The translations under genes and the position numbers were made by a program. Below, in pieces: positions 43,201-58,200 of a stretch of 64,000 nucleotides of DNA (the stretch's first letter is position 1; each line of letters opens with the position of its first letter). The DNA is taken from contig CAIIXF020000012.1 of the NCBI GenBank assembly GCA_903813345.2, positions 9,570,432-9,634,431 on the forward strand, written 5' to 3'. The DNA is from Owenia fusiformis. Lineage: Eukaryota > Annelida > Polychaeta > Sabellida > Oweniidae. The notes beneath the pieces are model-generated. The model made no database searches. It was not told the origin of the DNA and worked only from the letters and a program-made list of their open reading frames with translations.

Positions 43201-46200
43201 TGCATATTTTTAAATGTCAAGTTCAACATATATAATGCCCTGGATTGTTATTATCTTGATTTTCAGAAATTCAAGGTGAAGTTTTAATACTTTTAAGATT
43301 CCTCCTTCCCAGAGATCTTTTGTTTACTGAACAGTTTTTCCCTCTTTTTCCTTGCCTTTTCACTTGTTTTTCTTCCCTACCTCAGACATGGGAAAAAACA
43401 CCCGACTATTCAAAACCCATAACTCTTTCAGTTAGAGCCTGGTTTCGAGCAGTTTTGATGTAAATCATCCATTTGCAGTCATTTTAACGTTCAAACTGAA
43501 AAGAACCAACGAGTTATTGACGATTGGGTAGAACAGGATCATATAGCAGGTTTCGGTTCAGATATGCTCAATATGTAACATGGTGTAAATCAGGGATTTA
43601 TTGCCCCAGGGATGAAAAATTAGGCAATTTTACGACATGTAAGGTCGCAGTAACTATTTTTTAAGCTTTAACTGATTCCCAATTGATCAGCAGAGCTTAT
43701 CTTCAATCTTGTAAGAAGAATTAAAGATAGTTTAAAAGATTTACTTGAAACGTTTTTCAATTTCATGAACCAGTTTCTCTTAATATTTTCATTATACTTA
43801 TTTTCTAAAAATCAAAAATTAATATAACATTTTTGAGATATTTTGGATGACATCAGACATAATGAAAGAGTTTCTTGCTATTTAACCCCCTCCCCTTTCC
43901 AACTCTGATTCTTGTTTCAAATTCTAATATCCCCAATATACAATACCTATACATGATTCTGTAGATGCGACGGACATTTTATCTAATTTCCTCTCACGTC
44001 ACAATCTGTGGCATCATGGGAAATTAAATTTGCACCACTGAAGCATTATGGGACTCTGCTACCTCCTGTTACATTGTTCTAAATTCAGGTGAATGTGATA
44101 CTACTTGCTGAGACTTCCTTTACCATTATTATAGCTTTTAGTCATCTAATCATACTTAAAAGTTAGGAGAGTCTGCACTTTGCATTAATCCTCATGTCCT
44201 GACATAGAAGTACATATGTACTTAGATCTCTACATTCTGGTATGCCAGAGCCCCTCTTATCTGCCGTTTGCGAGAGAAGGACTTGGAAGGATAAAGACAA
44301 AGGGGGTGCAGGTATCGCGATGAGATCTCTATGATATCTTTTTATTGAAATACTATCAACAATACAGTAAACCCTGTCTTGAATGAACACCTCTCTCTAG
44401 TGAACACCTGTCTCTGGGGACAACTTTCCTACACACATACACTACTGACTTCTGTATAACTTACCCTCTCTCTAGTGAACACCTGTCTCTAGGGGACAAC
44501 TTTCCTACACACATACACTACTGACTTCTGTATAACTTACCCTCTCTCCAGTGAACACCTGTCTCTAGGGGACAACTTTCCTACACACATACACTACTGA
44601 CTTCTGTATAACTTACCCTCTCTCCAGTGAACACCTGTCTCTAGGGGACAACCTTCCTTCACACATACTGTGCTGACTTCTGTATAACTTACCCTCTCTC
44701 CAGTGAACACCTGTCTCTAGGGGACAACCTTCCTTCACACATACTGTGCTGACTTCTGTATAACTTACCCTCTCTCCAGTGAACACCTGTCTCTAGGGGA
44801 CAACCTTCCTCCACACATACTCTACTGACTTCTGTATAAATTACCCTCTCTCTAGTGAACACCTGTCTCTAGGGGACAACTTTCCTACACACATACACTA
44901 CAGACTTCTGTATAACTTACCCTCTCTCTAGTGAACACCTGTCTCTAGGGGACAACTTTCCTACACACATACACTACTGACTTCTGTATAACTTACCCTC
45001 TCTCCAGTGAACACCTGTCTCTAGGGGACAACCTTCCTACACACATACACTACTGACTTCTGTATAACTTACCCTCTCTCCAGTGAACACCTGTCTCTAG
45101 GGGACAACCTTCCTACACACATACACTACTGACTTCTGTATAACTTACCCTCTCTCCAGTGAACACCTGTCTCTAGGGGACAACCTTCCTACACACATAC
45201 ACTACTGACTTCTGTATAACTTACCCTCTCTCTAGTGAACACCTGTCTCTAGGAGACAATCTTCCTCCACACATACTCTACTGACTTCTGTATAAATTAC
45301 CCTCTCTCTAGTGAACACCTGTCTCTAGGGGACAACTTTCCTACACACATACACTACTGACTTCTGTATAACTTACCCTCTCTCCAGTGAACACCTGTCT
45401 CTAGGGGACAACCTTCCTCCACACATACTCTACTGACTTCTGTATAAATTACCCTCTCTCTAGCGAACACCTGTCTCTAGGGGACAACTTTCCTTCACAC
45501 ATACTGTGCTGACTTCTGTATAACTTACCCTCTCTCCAGTGAACACCTGTCTCTAGGGGACAACCTTCCTTCACACATACTGTGCTGACTTCTGTATAAC
45601 TTACCCTCTCTCCAGTGAACACCTGTCTCTAGGGGACAACCTTCCTTCACACATACTGTGCTGACTTCTGTATAACTTACCCTCTCTCCAGTGAACACCT
45701 GTCTCTAGGGGACAACCTTCCTTCACACATACTGTGCTGACTTCTGTATAACTTACCCTCTCTCCAGTGAACACCTGTCTCTAGGGGACAACCTTCCTTC
45801 ACACATACTGTGCTGACTTCTGTATAACTTACCCTCTCTCCAGTGAACACCTGTCTCTAGGGGACAACCTTCCTCCACACATACTCTACTGACTTCTGTA
45901 TAAATTACCCTCTCTCTAGTGAACACCTGTCTCTAGGGGACAACTTTCCTACACACATACACTACTGACTTCTGTATAACTTACCCTCTCTCCAGTGAAC
46001 ACCTGTCTCTAGGGGACAACCTTCCTACACACATACACTACTGACTTCTGTATAACTTACCCTCTCTCCAGTGAACACCTGTCTCTAGGGGACAACCTTC
46101 CTACACACATACACTACTGACTTCTGTATAACTTACCCTCTCTCTAGTGAACACCTGTCTCTAGGGGACAACCTTCCTACACACATACACTACTGACTTC

Positions 46201-49200
46201 TGTATAAATTACCCTCTCTCTAGTGAACACCTGTCTCTAGGAGACAATCTTCCTCCACACATACTCTACTGACTTCTGTATAAATTACCCTCTCTCTAGT
46301 GAACACCTGTCTCTAGGGGACAACTTTCCTACACACATACACTACTGACTTCTGTATAACTTACCCTCTCTCTAGTGAACACCTGTCTCTAGGGGACAAC
46401 TTTCCTACACACATACACTACTGACTTCTGTATAACTTACCCTCTCTCCAGTGAACACCTGTCTCTAGGGGACAACCTTCCTACACACATACACTACTGA
46501 CTTCTGTATAACTTACCCTCTCTCCAGTGAACACCTGTCTCTAGGGGACAACCTTCCTACACACATACACTACTGACTTCTGTATAACTTACCCTCTCTC
46601 CAGTGAACACCTGTCTCTAGGGGACAACCTTCCTACACACATACACTACTGACTTCTGTATAAATTACCCTCTCTCTAGTGAACACCTGTCTCTAGGAGA
46701 CAATCTTCCTCCACACATACTCTACTGACTTCTGTATAAATTACCCTCTCTCTAGTGAACACCTGTTTCTAGGGGATAACCTTCCTCCACACATACTCTA
46801 CTGACTTCTGTATAAATTACCCTCTCTCTAGTGAACACCTGTCTCTAGGGGACAACCTTCCTCCACACATACTCTACTGACTTCTGTATAACTTACCCTC
46901 TCTCTAATGAACACCTGTCTCTAGGGGACAACCTTCCTCCACACATACTCTACTGACTTCTGTATAACTTACCCTCTCTCCAGTGAACACCTGTCTCTAG
47001 GGCACAACCTTCCTCCACACATACTCTACTGACTTCTGTATAACTTACCCTCTCTCCAGTGAACACCTGTCTCTAGGGCACAACCTTCCTCCACACATAC
47101 TCTACTGACTTCTGTATAAATTACCCTCTCTCTAATGAACACCTGTATCCGTCTCTAGGATACAGGTGTTACATACTCTATTGCTAATTGCTAATATAAA
47201 TGCTTGTCCAATTTATTGCTAAAATGAAATTATATATATGTCATTCCAAAACAATGACATTATGTACTACATCATGCAGTGTTCTCCCAAGAATTGTTCT
47301 CAAGTGGGTGCAAAGTTATTATTTTCACAATTCAGTCCACAATTGGTCAAAATATGCCCATTTTATATTCATGATTTTTCTCATTCTCAATTGGGTACAA
47401 ATGAAATCTCAGGTGGGTGCAAGCCTGATTTTAAAATCTCAGGTGGGTGTTGCGCCCACTTGCTTTAATGCTGGGGAGATCACTGTCATGTCTATATGGG
47501 CTCTTCAACAAAAAAGCAAAGGATTTGAAAATGAATGGAGAATACCAAGTACCCCATTGACAACATGGATCACTATTGAGAGGCTAGTAGTAGATGAAGG
47601 TCTCTTTTAAAGAAATATTGAAAAGGGTATGGACTTGATTAATTCAGCTCTTCGCACCTGATTTTTGTACCTTAAACTATGATTTGCCATCCTTAGTTAA
47701 GAGACCACAAGTAACAGATCTAATATTCATGCTCTACCACTCTCTCCAAATTCACATTGTTTGCATTTAGCAATTTTACCGAAATCGCCCAAAAAGTCAT
47801 CTATATTACATTATGTATTGCAAGGGAGTCCCCAGTAGTAGAGATGATTTTCTATCTTAAAATTTGTCATCTTTGGTTGGGAGATCACTAGTAATAGATA
47901 CAACACAGCCATTCATTATATCAATATCAAAGATTACCCTCAGCTCAAAGGCAAGCTCAAAACCCTCTAACTAAAACCGATAATTTATATTTTGGCATTA
48001 AACCAATCAGAGATCACAAAATCACATCCCTCAGAGCCTTGTTATTAGCATTACTTACATCAAGAGCCATGTTTGAGGAATAAGAGGCTCTTATTGGCTA
48101 GATCATTCAGAGATTATTTATATAAAGAGTGGGGGAATGTTAATTGTTCTTATGAAGGGTAATTAAGGATAAACCAAGACTAAGGTAATAATAATATGTA
48201 ATATAAGATACTATCTTAAACATGAAATATCACGCTTTTTGATGCCCAAATACCTCATACAAAGAAGAAATAATGAGGATTACCAAGTATAATGGATGAA
48301 CTCAGAATTTTATGAAAACAATCAAATTCGATATTCAAACAGCAAAATATATTGGGAGAAATTTACCAAAAATGATTCATATCTGAGAAAATATTTCAGA
48401 GGCAAATAATAGCCATTGGTATCACATTACCAAATGTAATGAATCATCCAATTGCCCTTGAAAGATAAATCACATCAATTTCTTAAATAGTTTCCTTTCC
48501 CAGTTTCCGAACACCCAGAATTTCTTATATTTCATTATATAGCAATTTAATATAAGTCTCATTACGTATGTTAAATACCATAGACGTTTCTCTCCTTTTA
48601 GATAATATGCAAGGGTAATGGGTATAACGTGTGATTTTTTGTAAGGGTTAGCTGCAATATAATGATGATTGATTATTGGTGATATCAGTAACAGATGCTT
48701 CCAATATATGACCTGCCAATACAGCTAAGATTCCCCAGCCAAAATAATTCAAAACCATGGTATGAATAGTTTTACTCTCATTCACTGTTTAAGCATTTGG
48801 AGTGTAATGTGAACATATGAAGGGAATGCTACTCTAGATTTTTGACGATGAAGTTAACCAAGAAATTTATATATTTAAATCAGAAAATTACTACACTATC
48901 TGACTACTGTTTGTCTTTGTTCTCTTTGTTTACATTGTTAGTTTTGCAGAAAAAAAGAATATATATTTATGATTTATTTTGATTATTTATCATTTATTAA
49001 TCATTATACTACACAAGATTTTTGACAATGAAGCTGGCATTGATTTCACTTTTGAACTCCCACTAAAACCACATAATTAAATAGCACTCAAAGCTTCATT
49101 AGAGCTCATGAAGATCTCAGTATCTAAACTGTAAATCTGCAAAAGTCAGAGCTTAGTAGGCCAGACTAATCATTAAGACCTCAGGGTGTCAGATGCCATG

Positions 49201-52200
49201 TGAAATAACCAAAGGTGGAACATACACTACTCCTTACAGCTGGGCGGCCAAACCAAAATATGACGTCACGATTATCACTACGCGCCGGTGATTAAAAATT
49301 CTCGGCATACGTTCAGAATCTCCACTTCCCGAATAGATATTCTAATCCTGTAAAAACTACCTAATATTTACACTTTATACTTGGCAGAGACATAATGTAT
49401 AGTTTCTTTTTACAATTTAAATAGGTTTCGATCACGCAACTTCAATATAAGTAGGGTAATTTGAACTTTCATTGCGAGAATTTTGAAGACCCCTTGAAAC
49501 AATTGAATAAAAACCACTAGTTCGGTAGGCAGTTTGAACTGTTGTTTTCGACTTGTAACATGTATTTTCAGATTTCACGGTGTAATTTTTTAAGTTATGA
49601 CGTGAGTGGTCTATGTCCCTTCATATAAGTGTGTCTGGATCTATACTAGACAGATTCGCTGGACATTAAGTTGAAATGAGCTGTCCTTATCGGGGCTGAC
49701 TCGATTTGGAATCAGCTGAATGGCGATTTTCCTTCTGACATTCGACGAGTTTAGTGAGCTCTTCAACCGATTTGTTCTTGGTAAATCGCTTGACCAACGA
49801 GATTAAAAGAAAGTCTATATCATATAGGTACTGCACATACCTTAAAACTGCATAACACGCGCGATTTTTTGTATTTAATCGACTCTTTACCGTCTCCTGA
49901 TGTCTATTCTAGAGTGAGCAACTACATGTACTTGTCAAATACATTCCACAGGAGGTCAATGATACCGGTCACTGAGTACAGTGACCCAAAAGGCAAATTA
50001 TAACATACCGATTACTAGTAGTACCCGGTTACCATAGAAAATATAAATTCTATTGGTAAATGTAACTAAATCAGAAAACTCAGAAAATATAGAATAATAA
50101 CGTTAATTTTGATTTTCAACTGAATATTATATTGAAATTGGAATCTGAGAATGTTCAATGCTGGGGCATAAATTTAAGGAATGGCAATAACATATGGAAA
50201 AGTATATTCATAATGTACATGAATGACATTTGTATATCATTGCAAGAGGTTACATTTCTTCATTTATCACTGAAGGGGCTTAACTTGAGGCAACCATTGT
50301 CTAATTCATAAAAATATTGATCCAATCTCTCCATTGTAGGCCTAAGTTTTTAATTGGTTGCTAATGGTAAAAATAGTAGCTTGAGAATGAGAATATAATT
50401 AAGAAATATAGACCGAAAAGCAGGGGTAATATTGTCGAATACACCCCGCGTGAAATGTTGACTTTGTTTACATTTTATAGAAGGCGTGAATACATTCGTG
50501 TACGAATATAAAATTTAGCATAGAATTTATGCCTGGACTGGAATAAAAGGAGACGTCGCCGTACGGAGAACAGTCTCTTGGGCTCATAATTTTTTAATGA
50601 AAAATTTAGAAATATCACCCAAATTAAATCATGAATATTCAAAAGAACACACTTAATTCTGCAAGATGTAAAAATATCACAATTGTTCGAAGCAGGGGTA
50701 ACGTGCAGTAGACCGATTCAATAAAATACAATTAGTCTAGATTTGGAGAAAGAAGTTCATCAGTTTACTGCACTCATAATTTATTTTTTTATGAAAAATT
50801 TGAAATATCACCCAAATTAAATCTTTTCAAAAGAAGACATTCAAATCTAGCCTAAATAATGTGCAAAGCAGGGTAACGCTAGAGTGATGAACTTCGTTCT
50901 TCAAATCGAGAATACTCATTTGTTGAAAATGTTATACCTAGCATTTGTAACAGAATTATGCCTGGTACATACTTTTGCTCTAATAATGCAATATTTAATG
51001 TTTTCATGCTGGGGATATAATTGCAAATTTTGTAAAAATTATGCTAACAACAAATATGACACAGACAGATGTTATAATTATTTTAAATATTGTCAATAAT
51101 TCACTTTATTTTCATGATATTCAATACAATTTATATAATATTGCATGTGTTCAATATAGCAGAACTTGATTGATACCTTCTAAACCATACTATAAGGGAA
51201 CGAATTCATCATCATTCATAGGGAAGTGATTTTAAAGTGTGCCCCAATTTCAGACACAGATAGACATGATAGAAACCAGAACAACGGCAATGCCAAAGCG
51301 TAGCGAATCCCATCGAACAGAAATGGCTGGCATTTTTACAAATGAATGCAAATATCATAAAACAACACACCAGAAAGGCCACCATTTTCAAAATGGTTGC
51401 TCACTAGCCAAGTTGTCATCAGGAGAAATAATATGCTTTTAAGTAGCCATCTCTAAAATTTTCGAAAAATCGCACACATACTTGTAAAATAACACACATA
51501 AAAATGGTGGCCATTTTTCAAAATGGCCGACTACTCCCCAAAGTTTAATTAGACAATGTGCCATGCTTAAAGTATTCACATATCAAATATGAACAAAATC
51601 GCTCCAATACTTTTCGAGTTATAGTAAAATACGTTAAAATGGCGGCCATTTTTCAAAATGGCCACCTTCTACCAAAAGTGTCATTAGAAATAGACAGTGT
51701 GCCATGCTTATAGTATTCACATACAAAATATGAACAAAATCGCTCTACTACTTTTCGAGTTATAGTAAAATATGTTAAAATGGCGGCCATTTTTCAAATT
51801 ATTTTCAAAATGGCCGCCTTCTACCAAAAGTGTCATAGGACAGTGTGCCATGCTTATAGTATTCACATACCAAATATGAACAAAATTGCTCCACTACTTT
51901 TCGAGTTATAGTAAAATACATTAAAATGGGGGCCATTTTTCAAAATGGCCGCCTTGTACCAAAAGTGTCATAGGACAGTGTGCCATGCTTATAGTATTCA
52001 CATACCAAATATGAACAAAATCGCTCCACTATATTTTGAGTTACAGCAAAAATCGTAAAATGAACTTCGTTCGATGGGATAATAAATGTAGATCTAGACA
52101 GACAGGAAGTGTGTAATTGAAAAATTGACCAAATGACATTAAAACTTGATACATTTGACCAAGTTTTTGGAATGAGGATATTCTCAAAATTTCAGTTTTC

Positions 52201-55200
52201 ATGAATCTTGTTCTAGCTTTTTAACAGAAAATAATATAGGACAAGACAAAAACTAATAAATATCACTCTCAATGAGCATAGCACCAGTCGATTTGTATGA
52301 AGTTTTATCCTCCAGAGTTGCGAAAGTTCGTCAGCTATAGACTTTGAAGTTGTACATCAAAGTTGTACAAATTCAAATTGAATACCATGAGTGGAAGACA
52401 TTTTGATGACAAAATATATTTAAAAATTCAAAATGGAGGCCATGTGAAATAACTGATAGGTTGTTTTCTTGGTATTTTAATGACAAGATATATGTGGCAT
52501 CCATCCACCAGGTTGCATGCTGATTTAGCAGAAAATGAGAATAAAAACATGTAAAAATTACAGATAACATTTTTTTTAAAATCATAATTTCATAATTCCA
52601 GCGACATATTTCTAACCTTTTTCTCAACACAGCCCCTGTGAGGAGGGGGGTCATGCCAAAAACTCACAGATTCAATGGATAGACAACCAAAATTTTAGAT
52701 AAGCAGAAATAATCATTAATTTGGTTAAAATGAAAACTAAGATTTTAAAAACTATTTACCAATGTACCAGTGTACAGGGTGTCCAGAAAGTATGGGACCC
52801 CCTAGGCAGACATATACCAATGCCTTCACAGTATGTATTATATAACATTTTGAAGGTTATCAAGAATTACATTGACTTGTCCAGTATCATGATTCAACTC
52901 TCAAATAGTGTTTGGCCAAGGTGAGGGTAGATACTCCATGGAAACTCTTTATTTCCTTAAAAATGTTTTAAGAGGATTTAAAATGCAACATGGCCAAGGA
53001 AAGACACACTACTACTAATTTAGTGTAAAACTGAACTTCAACTGTAGCCAGAAAGTAAATTTTGAAAAATCTGTAACCTTTTTCCAATTTGGGAATTGAC
53101 ACATGATACTTGGCAAATCAATGTAACTTTGGATAAGCTTTAAAATCACATATGACAATGGGGGCATTGGTACATTCTGCCTGTGGGGGTCCCATACTTT
53201 TGGGACAGCCTATAAATCTTTCCAGCAAATAGTATTTTCCAGAATATTTCCAATATTAGTATTTTCCAATATATCCTTATCTAATTTTGAATCATAAATC
53301 ATTACCTCAAAGAGTTGGAAGACAGGAGAATCAAATTGTCCCAGCTAACTGACTCTCTTTATAGTTCAATTTTCATGTCAACATCAAAGTCGTGTTATCA
53401 TTCATTGTTATCATTTTGAGTATATAGTTCTTGGCATCTCCTTAACATTGCACAGTATCATTTTGTTTTCACCTTATCAATACTCTGCTGTTATGGACAT
53501 GGTCTGGTCTTATAATCTCCATTGTGTTTCATCAGGAACTGAGTTTTTCAGATCAGACAAAGTTGATTTAACTGTACCATTAATAGGTGATGGTGAATGG
53601 TGTAACGTTACGCCTTCATTTTTGTTGATTGATTCATGTGAAGTTGTAAATCTGAGCTTGATATTGTTGATAAGTATCTAGCAACCTTTGAAGCCAGTCA
53701 TTTTTGCACCTATGGCAGGGAACATCTTCAGCCAAAACAAAAAAATCTGAAAAATTAGAAAAAAAAACATGAATATTAATGTTATATTATAAGAAACTTG
53801 ATAGGAAAAAATCATGTTTTCTGTAATCAATATGACAATATAACAATGGACTAGTTATTAGAAATAATCTTGATTTACACAATTCAAAGTTTTCAAAATT
53901 CAGTCAATGTGATATCATACTTGAAATCTACATATTACTAGTAAATAATATCTCTTCAAATGTTGCATTGTGGGTAATAATTCAAGAAGACATTCCAGTA
54001 AAAATATAATTTGTGGGAGAATGTTCACATTTATTATTGCCATAATTGTGATGAATTCCATTTTATATTAAATTATCAACATGTATGCAGATGAGATAAT
54101 CATATTTTTATTTTTGAGTTAAATCATTCATGAAAAGTACAAAATAAGATTTTTCTTGGAATGTGTACAAGAAGCATTTTCTCCAATTTTTAAAACCCAA
54201 GGCAATACTTCCCTTCTGTTGAAAGCCCATGACTAAAACTGATGAAAATTCAAGTTTATGGGGATCACTTTAGATTTTTTCAAAATTTTCAAAATCAAGC
54301 ATAATCGATTCCTCGGCTAGCGAGGGGAAATGGGAATCCCCGTTGAGTCACGCAAACGCCCACATGTGCCTTTAATCAGGCAGCCAATCAGGTTCATGAT
54401 CAACAAATTCAACAACCAATCAGGTAACAGGTGGATTTTCTGGTATATTTTAACTTCAGATTAAATTAATTACTGCGAAATTAATTAGATCTGTCTGTAC
54501 AATTGCAAAATTAACACTGAAAGCTGGGGATTGGGGACTTTGGTAAGTATATATCTAGTGGTTGAATATGTGGTAAATTTCAATATACTCAATAGTATAG
54601 TCTCCTTAAACTTTCAAAATAATCCAATGTTGATTAGCTTACTGTTTTAGGAAAAGAAGCAAATATTATGTTTTAAATATTGCTTCTACGAGGAATATAA
54701 TTTTAAAATGCATTTTTCTCTGAAACATTTTCATGACACACATGCATAGATAGTTCATTTCTTGCTTATTTATCAATACATTTTTTAAAATCAAAACTTA
54801 GATGATATATACGGTATACCAACTTCAGTTAGTTACATGAAAACAAACAGTTTACCTAGTGTTCTCCATCAGAGGATTTGAACATAATTTCTGTTCTAGG
54901 TTGAGTCAAGGCATTGTTGTTGGTCCTCTATTCTACTTTTGCAAGGCATTTCCTGAAAAAGTTATATATATTTTTTATTAGGGCTGAAAAAGCTATTTTG
55001 ATGGTAAAGGTCATTCTGACAATAACCATTGTGATCCTGGCCATGTAAATGATATATGGGAGTACTACAACTGACTGAAGATCAAAGCAGAACTCAGTTA
55101 TCTTACTTCATTCAAAAAACTTTAAAATAACATGATTATTTCATTTCCTGTTTGGTGTAAATTTCTGATAACTACCATGAGACCTTAATGTGAACATAAT

Positions 55201-58200
55201 ATAATTAATTAATCACTGGCGGATCTGGGGGGGGGGGGGGGGGGGGTAATGGCCGGGGCCTCGTCATTTGGGTGGGCTCAGAAAAAAATGGGCCAAAATA
55301 AATTTTAGTCCAAAAAAGTCTTAAGGCCCCAGAAAGTGGGCTTTTTTGGTCATAATGGGGGCTTCTAAGGCCTTATTTTTTAATTTTAGGCCAAAGTTTC
55401 AACATAATGGGCCTCAAATGTCAAAACTTGGTTGTAAGTTTTTTCTCAGACCAGAAACTTGCCCCCCCCCCTTGTTGGTTCCCAGGCCCCTGCAGCCCTG
55501 TAAATGTTCGCTCACCACTCAGGTCAAGAAACATTGTAAACATTTTACGGAACTACCTTGACTTTGTCGCAAACCAACAATATACACTGTTACTGTACAG
55601 CATTAATTTCTTGAATTTGCACAACACATGTAAGGTTACACCTATACTCACATAACAAGCAAATCTAGTCTTGGGAATTCACAAATATGACTGAGGCATT
55701 GCTGTTCAGATTCAGAGAGGGAAGATGACATTGAAATCCCCTGTGAAATCCACAAATTAAATCTGGTAGGCACATCGAAGCAGAATCAAGGAGTTCTGGA
55801 ACCTGCTTTCTGGAAATGCACAAAAGAAATAGCTATATATTTTGCGCATGCGCAATATGACCCAAAAGATGGTCCCTAATTTTGAAACAACATGGGTCAT
55901 TTGGAGGCGCTGACATCGAGCTTAACTCCAAGACCCTGATGCTATTTACATCAAATATACAATATTTATTATCACATCAATGTGTGAGTAAATTTCTAGA
56001 ATCCAATGTGCAATAAAAGATACTGAAATTGGATGAGGTTGCCTCTAACTTTAAAAAATTTCAAAAATCAAAAATTACACCATCATTATTCAAATTATGT
56101 GTTTTCAAACTACGTTATCTAACAGAAATACTGAACTTACTTAAAAGCCGTGAACTCCATCGTAATCACCTGGAATCCCTGAATCCTGTAAACACTATCG
56201 GTTGATCTAAATATCCATGAATCTACTAAAATCCGTTCAAATAGGCTGAGCCAGTTCAATTTGTTTTCAGCGCCATCGATACTTTAAAATTACGAACGAA
56301 AGGGAAAGACCCCTTGGAATCAACTAAAAATTGATAAAACAGTTAGCGATTATTGTTTTGTTTGACATTCTCTCTTGATTTTAAGTACAGTAATGCCAAG
56401 TTGGTGCTCAAAGCCATCCACAAACAATTTATGAATGACCGATGTTGTTGTTTTGTGGCTGAAATGCAAAATTTAAAAAATAGGTCACGTGACCTGAGAA
56501 GGTCCTTTGGCATTTCAGCAATTTGGCGGATTCAAGAGTAGAAACCGCTCCAGATGATGGCTTCAAATTACCATAAGAACTTCGAATTGATGCACAATAC
56601 GACTGACTTATGCGTATTTAGATCATACGCATACGTTGAATTCAAGAATTAGTTGCTAAAAGGCTAAAAATACTGAAAACTTCGAGTCCGAAGACGACCC
56701 TCTTCAAAAGCCAGGGCTTCACCATTTTGGGTAATTTTGACACGACAATATGACTGGACCGCAATTGATTCAAGTCTCCTGACAAAAGTACTTATCCAGG
56801 TATTTTTATATTTAGACACCATATGTATTTTAAACTACTTTTTATTTATCAATAGATTTTTAACCACAGATCTGTAAGAAAAAAATTTGCCCAAAACATT
56901 CTGAACTAATGTTTCCTCAGAATTGTTTTTGTCATTTAGCTGATTTTCTGATCACATATTTTTTTCGACGTGAAGAAATCAATTCCCAACAAAAACTTAA
57001 TGCGGGGATTGGGAACTACACGTCAATTTTATCATCTACTGGTTATTTTGTATCGGCTAACTACGGGTTTCATCCGAGATTGAGTGTTTACAACTTCAGG
57101 GGACCATGTCAAAATCGATCCCTGAGAATTAACATTTTTTCCTGAAAATCAATTACTGCTGACTAAGTGGCTGATAACTCGAGAAATATATAAGAATGGG
57201 CAATAAAACGTTCAAATCACGTCCGCGAGTTAAGGGGGGTGCGTTTTGTACTAAAATCACATAAATAACTAATCTCAGAAAAAAATGCCCAAAACATGTA
57301 TACGACCCCAATTTTCAAAATTATCGAAACCCAGTTTCAAAACTTTTCTCTTTGAGGTCTTCTTTCTCACCCACCATACCTTATTTTGCTTATTATTCGT
57401 GAAATATAGTTACATCCCGATATCTCCAAACGTTTCCCGAAATATCGGCCAAAACCATTACGTTTATCGATATTAAAAGTCAATTTATGCACAGGTGTCA
57501 TTTTATATGATTTTTGGAGGCGGGACTATATTCTGTAGAAAAGCACGATTTTCGCGTAGTTTTCAGGTTAATGCCGAATCACCGCGACAATTGATTTCTG
57601 GGTTTGGCTGCCCAGCTGTTAGTCTCTCTCTTGAGAAAAGTTACAAGTCGTAAGTTAAGAAAATTGACAGTCAATGCTCCAATTATTTTTCTTAATTAGA
57701 TTACTGAAAGTGACTTAGTCTTTCTTGTAATTCAACTAGATTTATTTATTTTCCCTGATAACTCTAGTTTAGTTTTCCATTTGTTATTGCTGATCTTGTC
57801 TAGGTCCCAATTCTTGACTACAGACAAAAATTGATATATTATCTATCAGGGACAACCTGTTCCAGGTTCGCTTTTCTGGTTTGATTTAGTTTGAACATGT
57901 ATTTGCATATTTTAGTCATTTTAAACTATATTTTCATATCTAAATGGTGGTACGATCTAGGATAATACGAGAGTACTAGAATCAAACAAGAAAAAAAGCA
58001 AACCCAGCTAACTTGTAAACAAATTACCAAGCAAGCCTAAAACAAAATCAAATTTTTGCAATAAGCTGATTTTGCTTCTTGAAAAATTTCAAGTTAAATA
58101 GATGATTAGTTTTCTTGTTATCTTGATGACAGAATTTCATGTGTCGCAACCAATCTATCACAAGACAATGATAATTTACAGGCCCGTAGCCAGGGGGGGG

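Larger units (their letters stand above)
49237..57618. mobile_element. Possible large PIF/Harbinger-like element (two matching termini 8.4 kb apart)
   Basis: CAGCTGGGCGGCCAAACC at 49237 and its near-perfect complement GGTTTGGCTGCCCAGCTG at 57601-57618 are each flanked by TTA, the type of 3 bp duplication made by PIF/Harbinger elements. Further inward CGCGxxGGTGATT occurs in both arms. No transposase frame is visible between them, and other repeats lie inside. They may bound one large non-autonomous element or be ends of two separate ones. Confidence 0.45.

Noticed and set aside
47200-47610. Plus-strand 136-codon frame
   Set aside because: Covers a small inverted-repeat remnant with repeated CTCAGGTGGGTG units; no domain or splice support.
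56140-56175. The MEFTAF mini-exon as an alternative CUX first exon
   Set aside because: Its phase (two bases left over) does not join in frame to the exon at 38239 or 37697.
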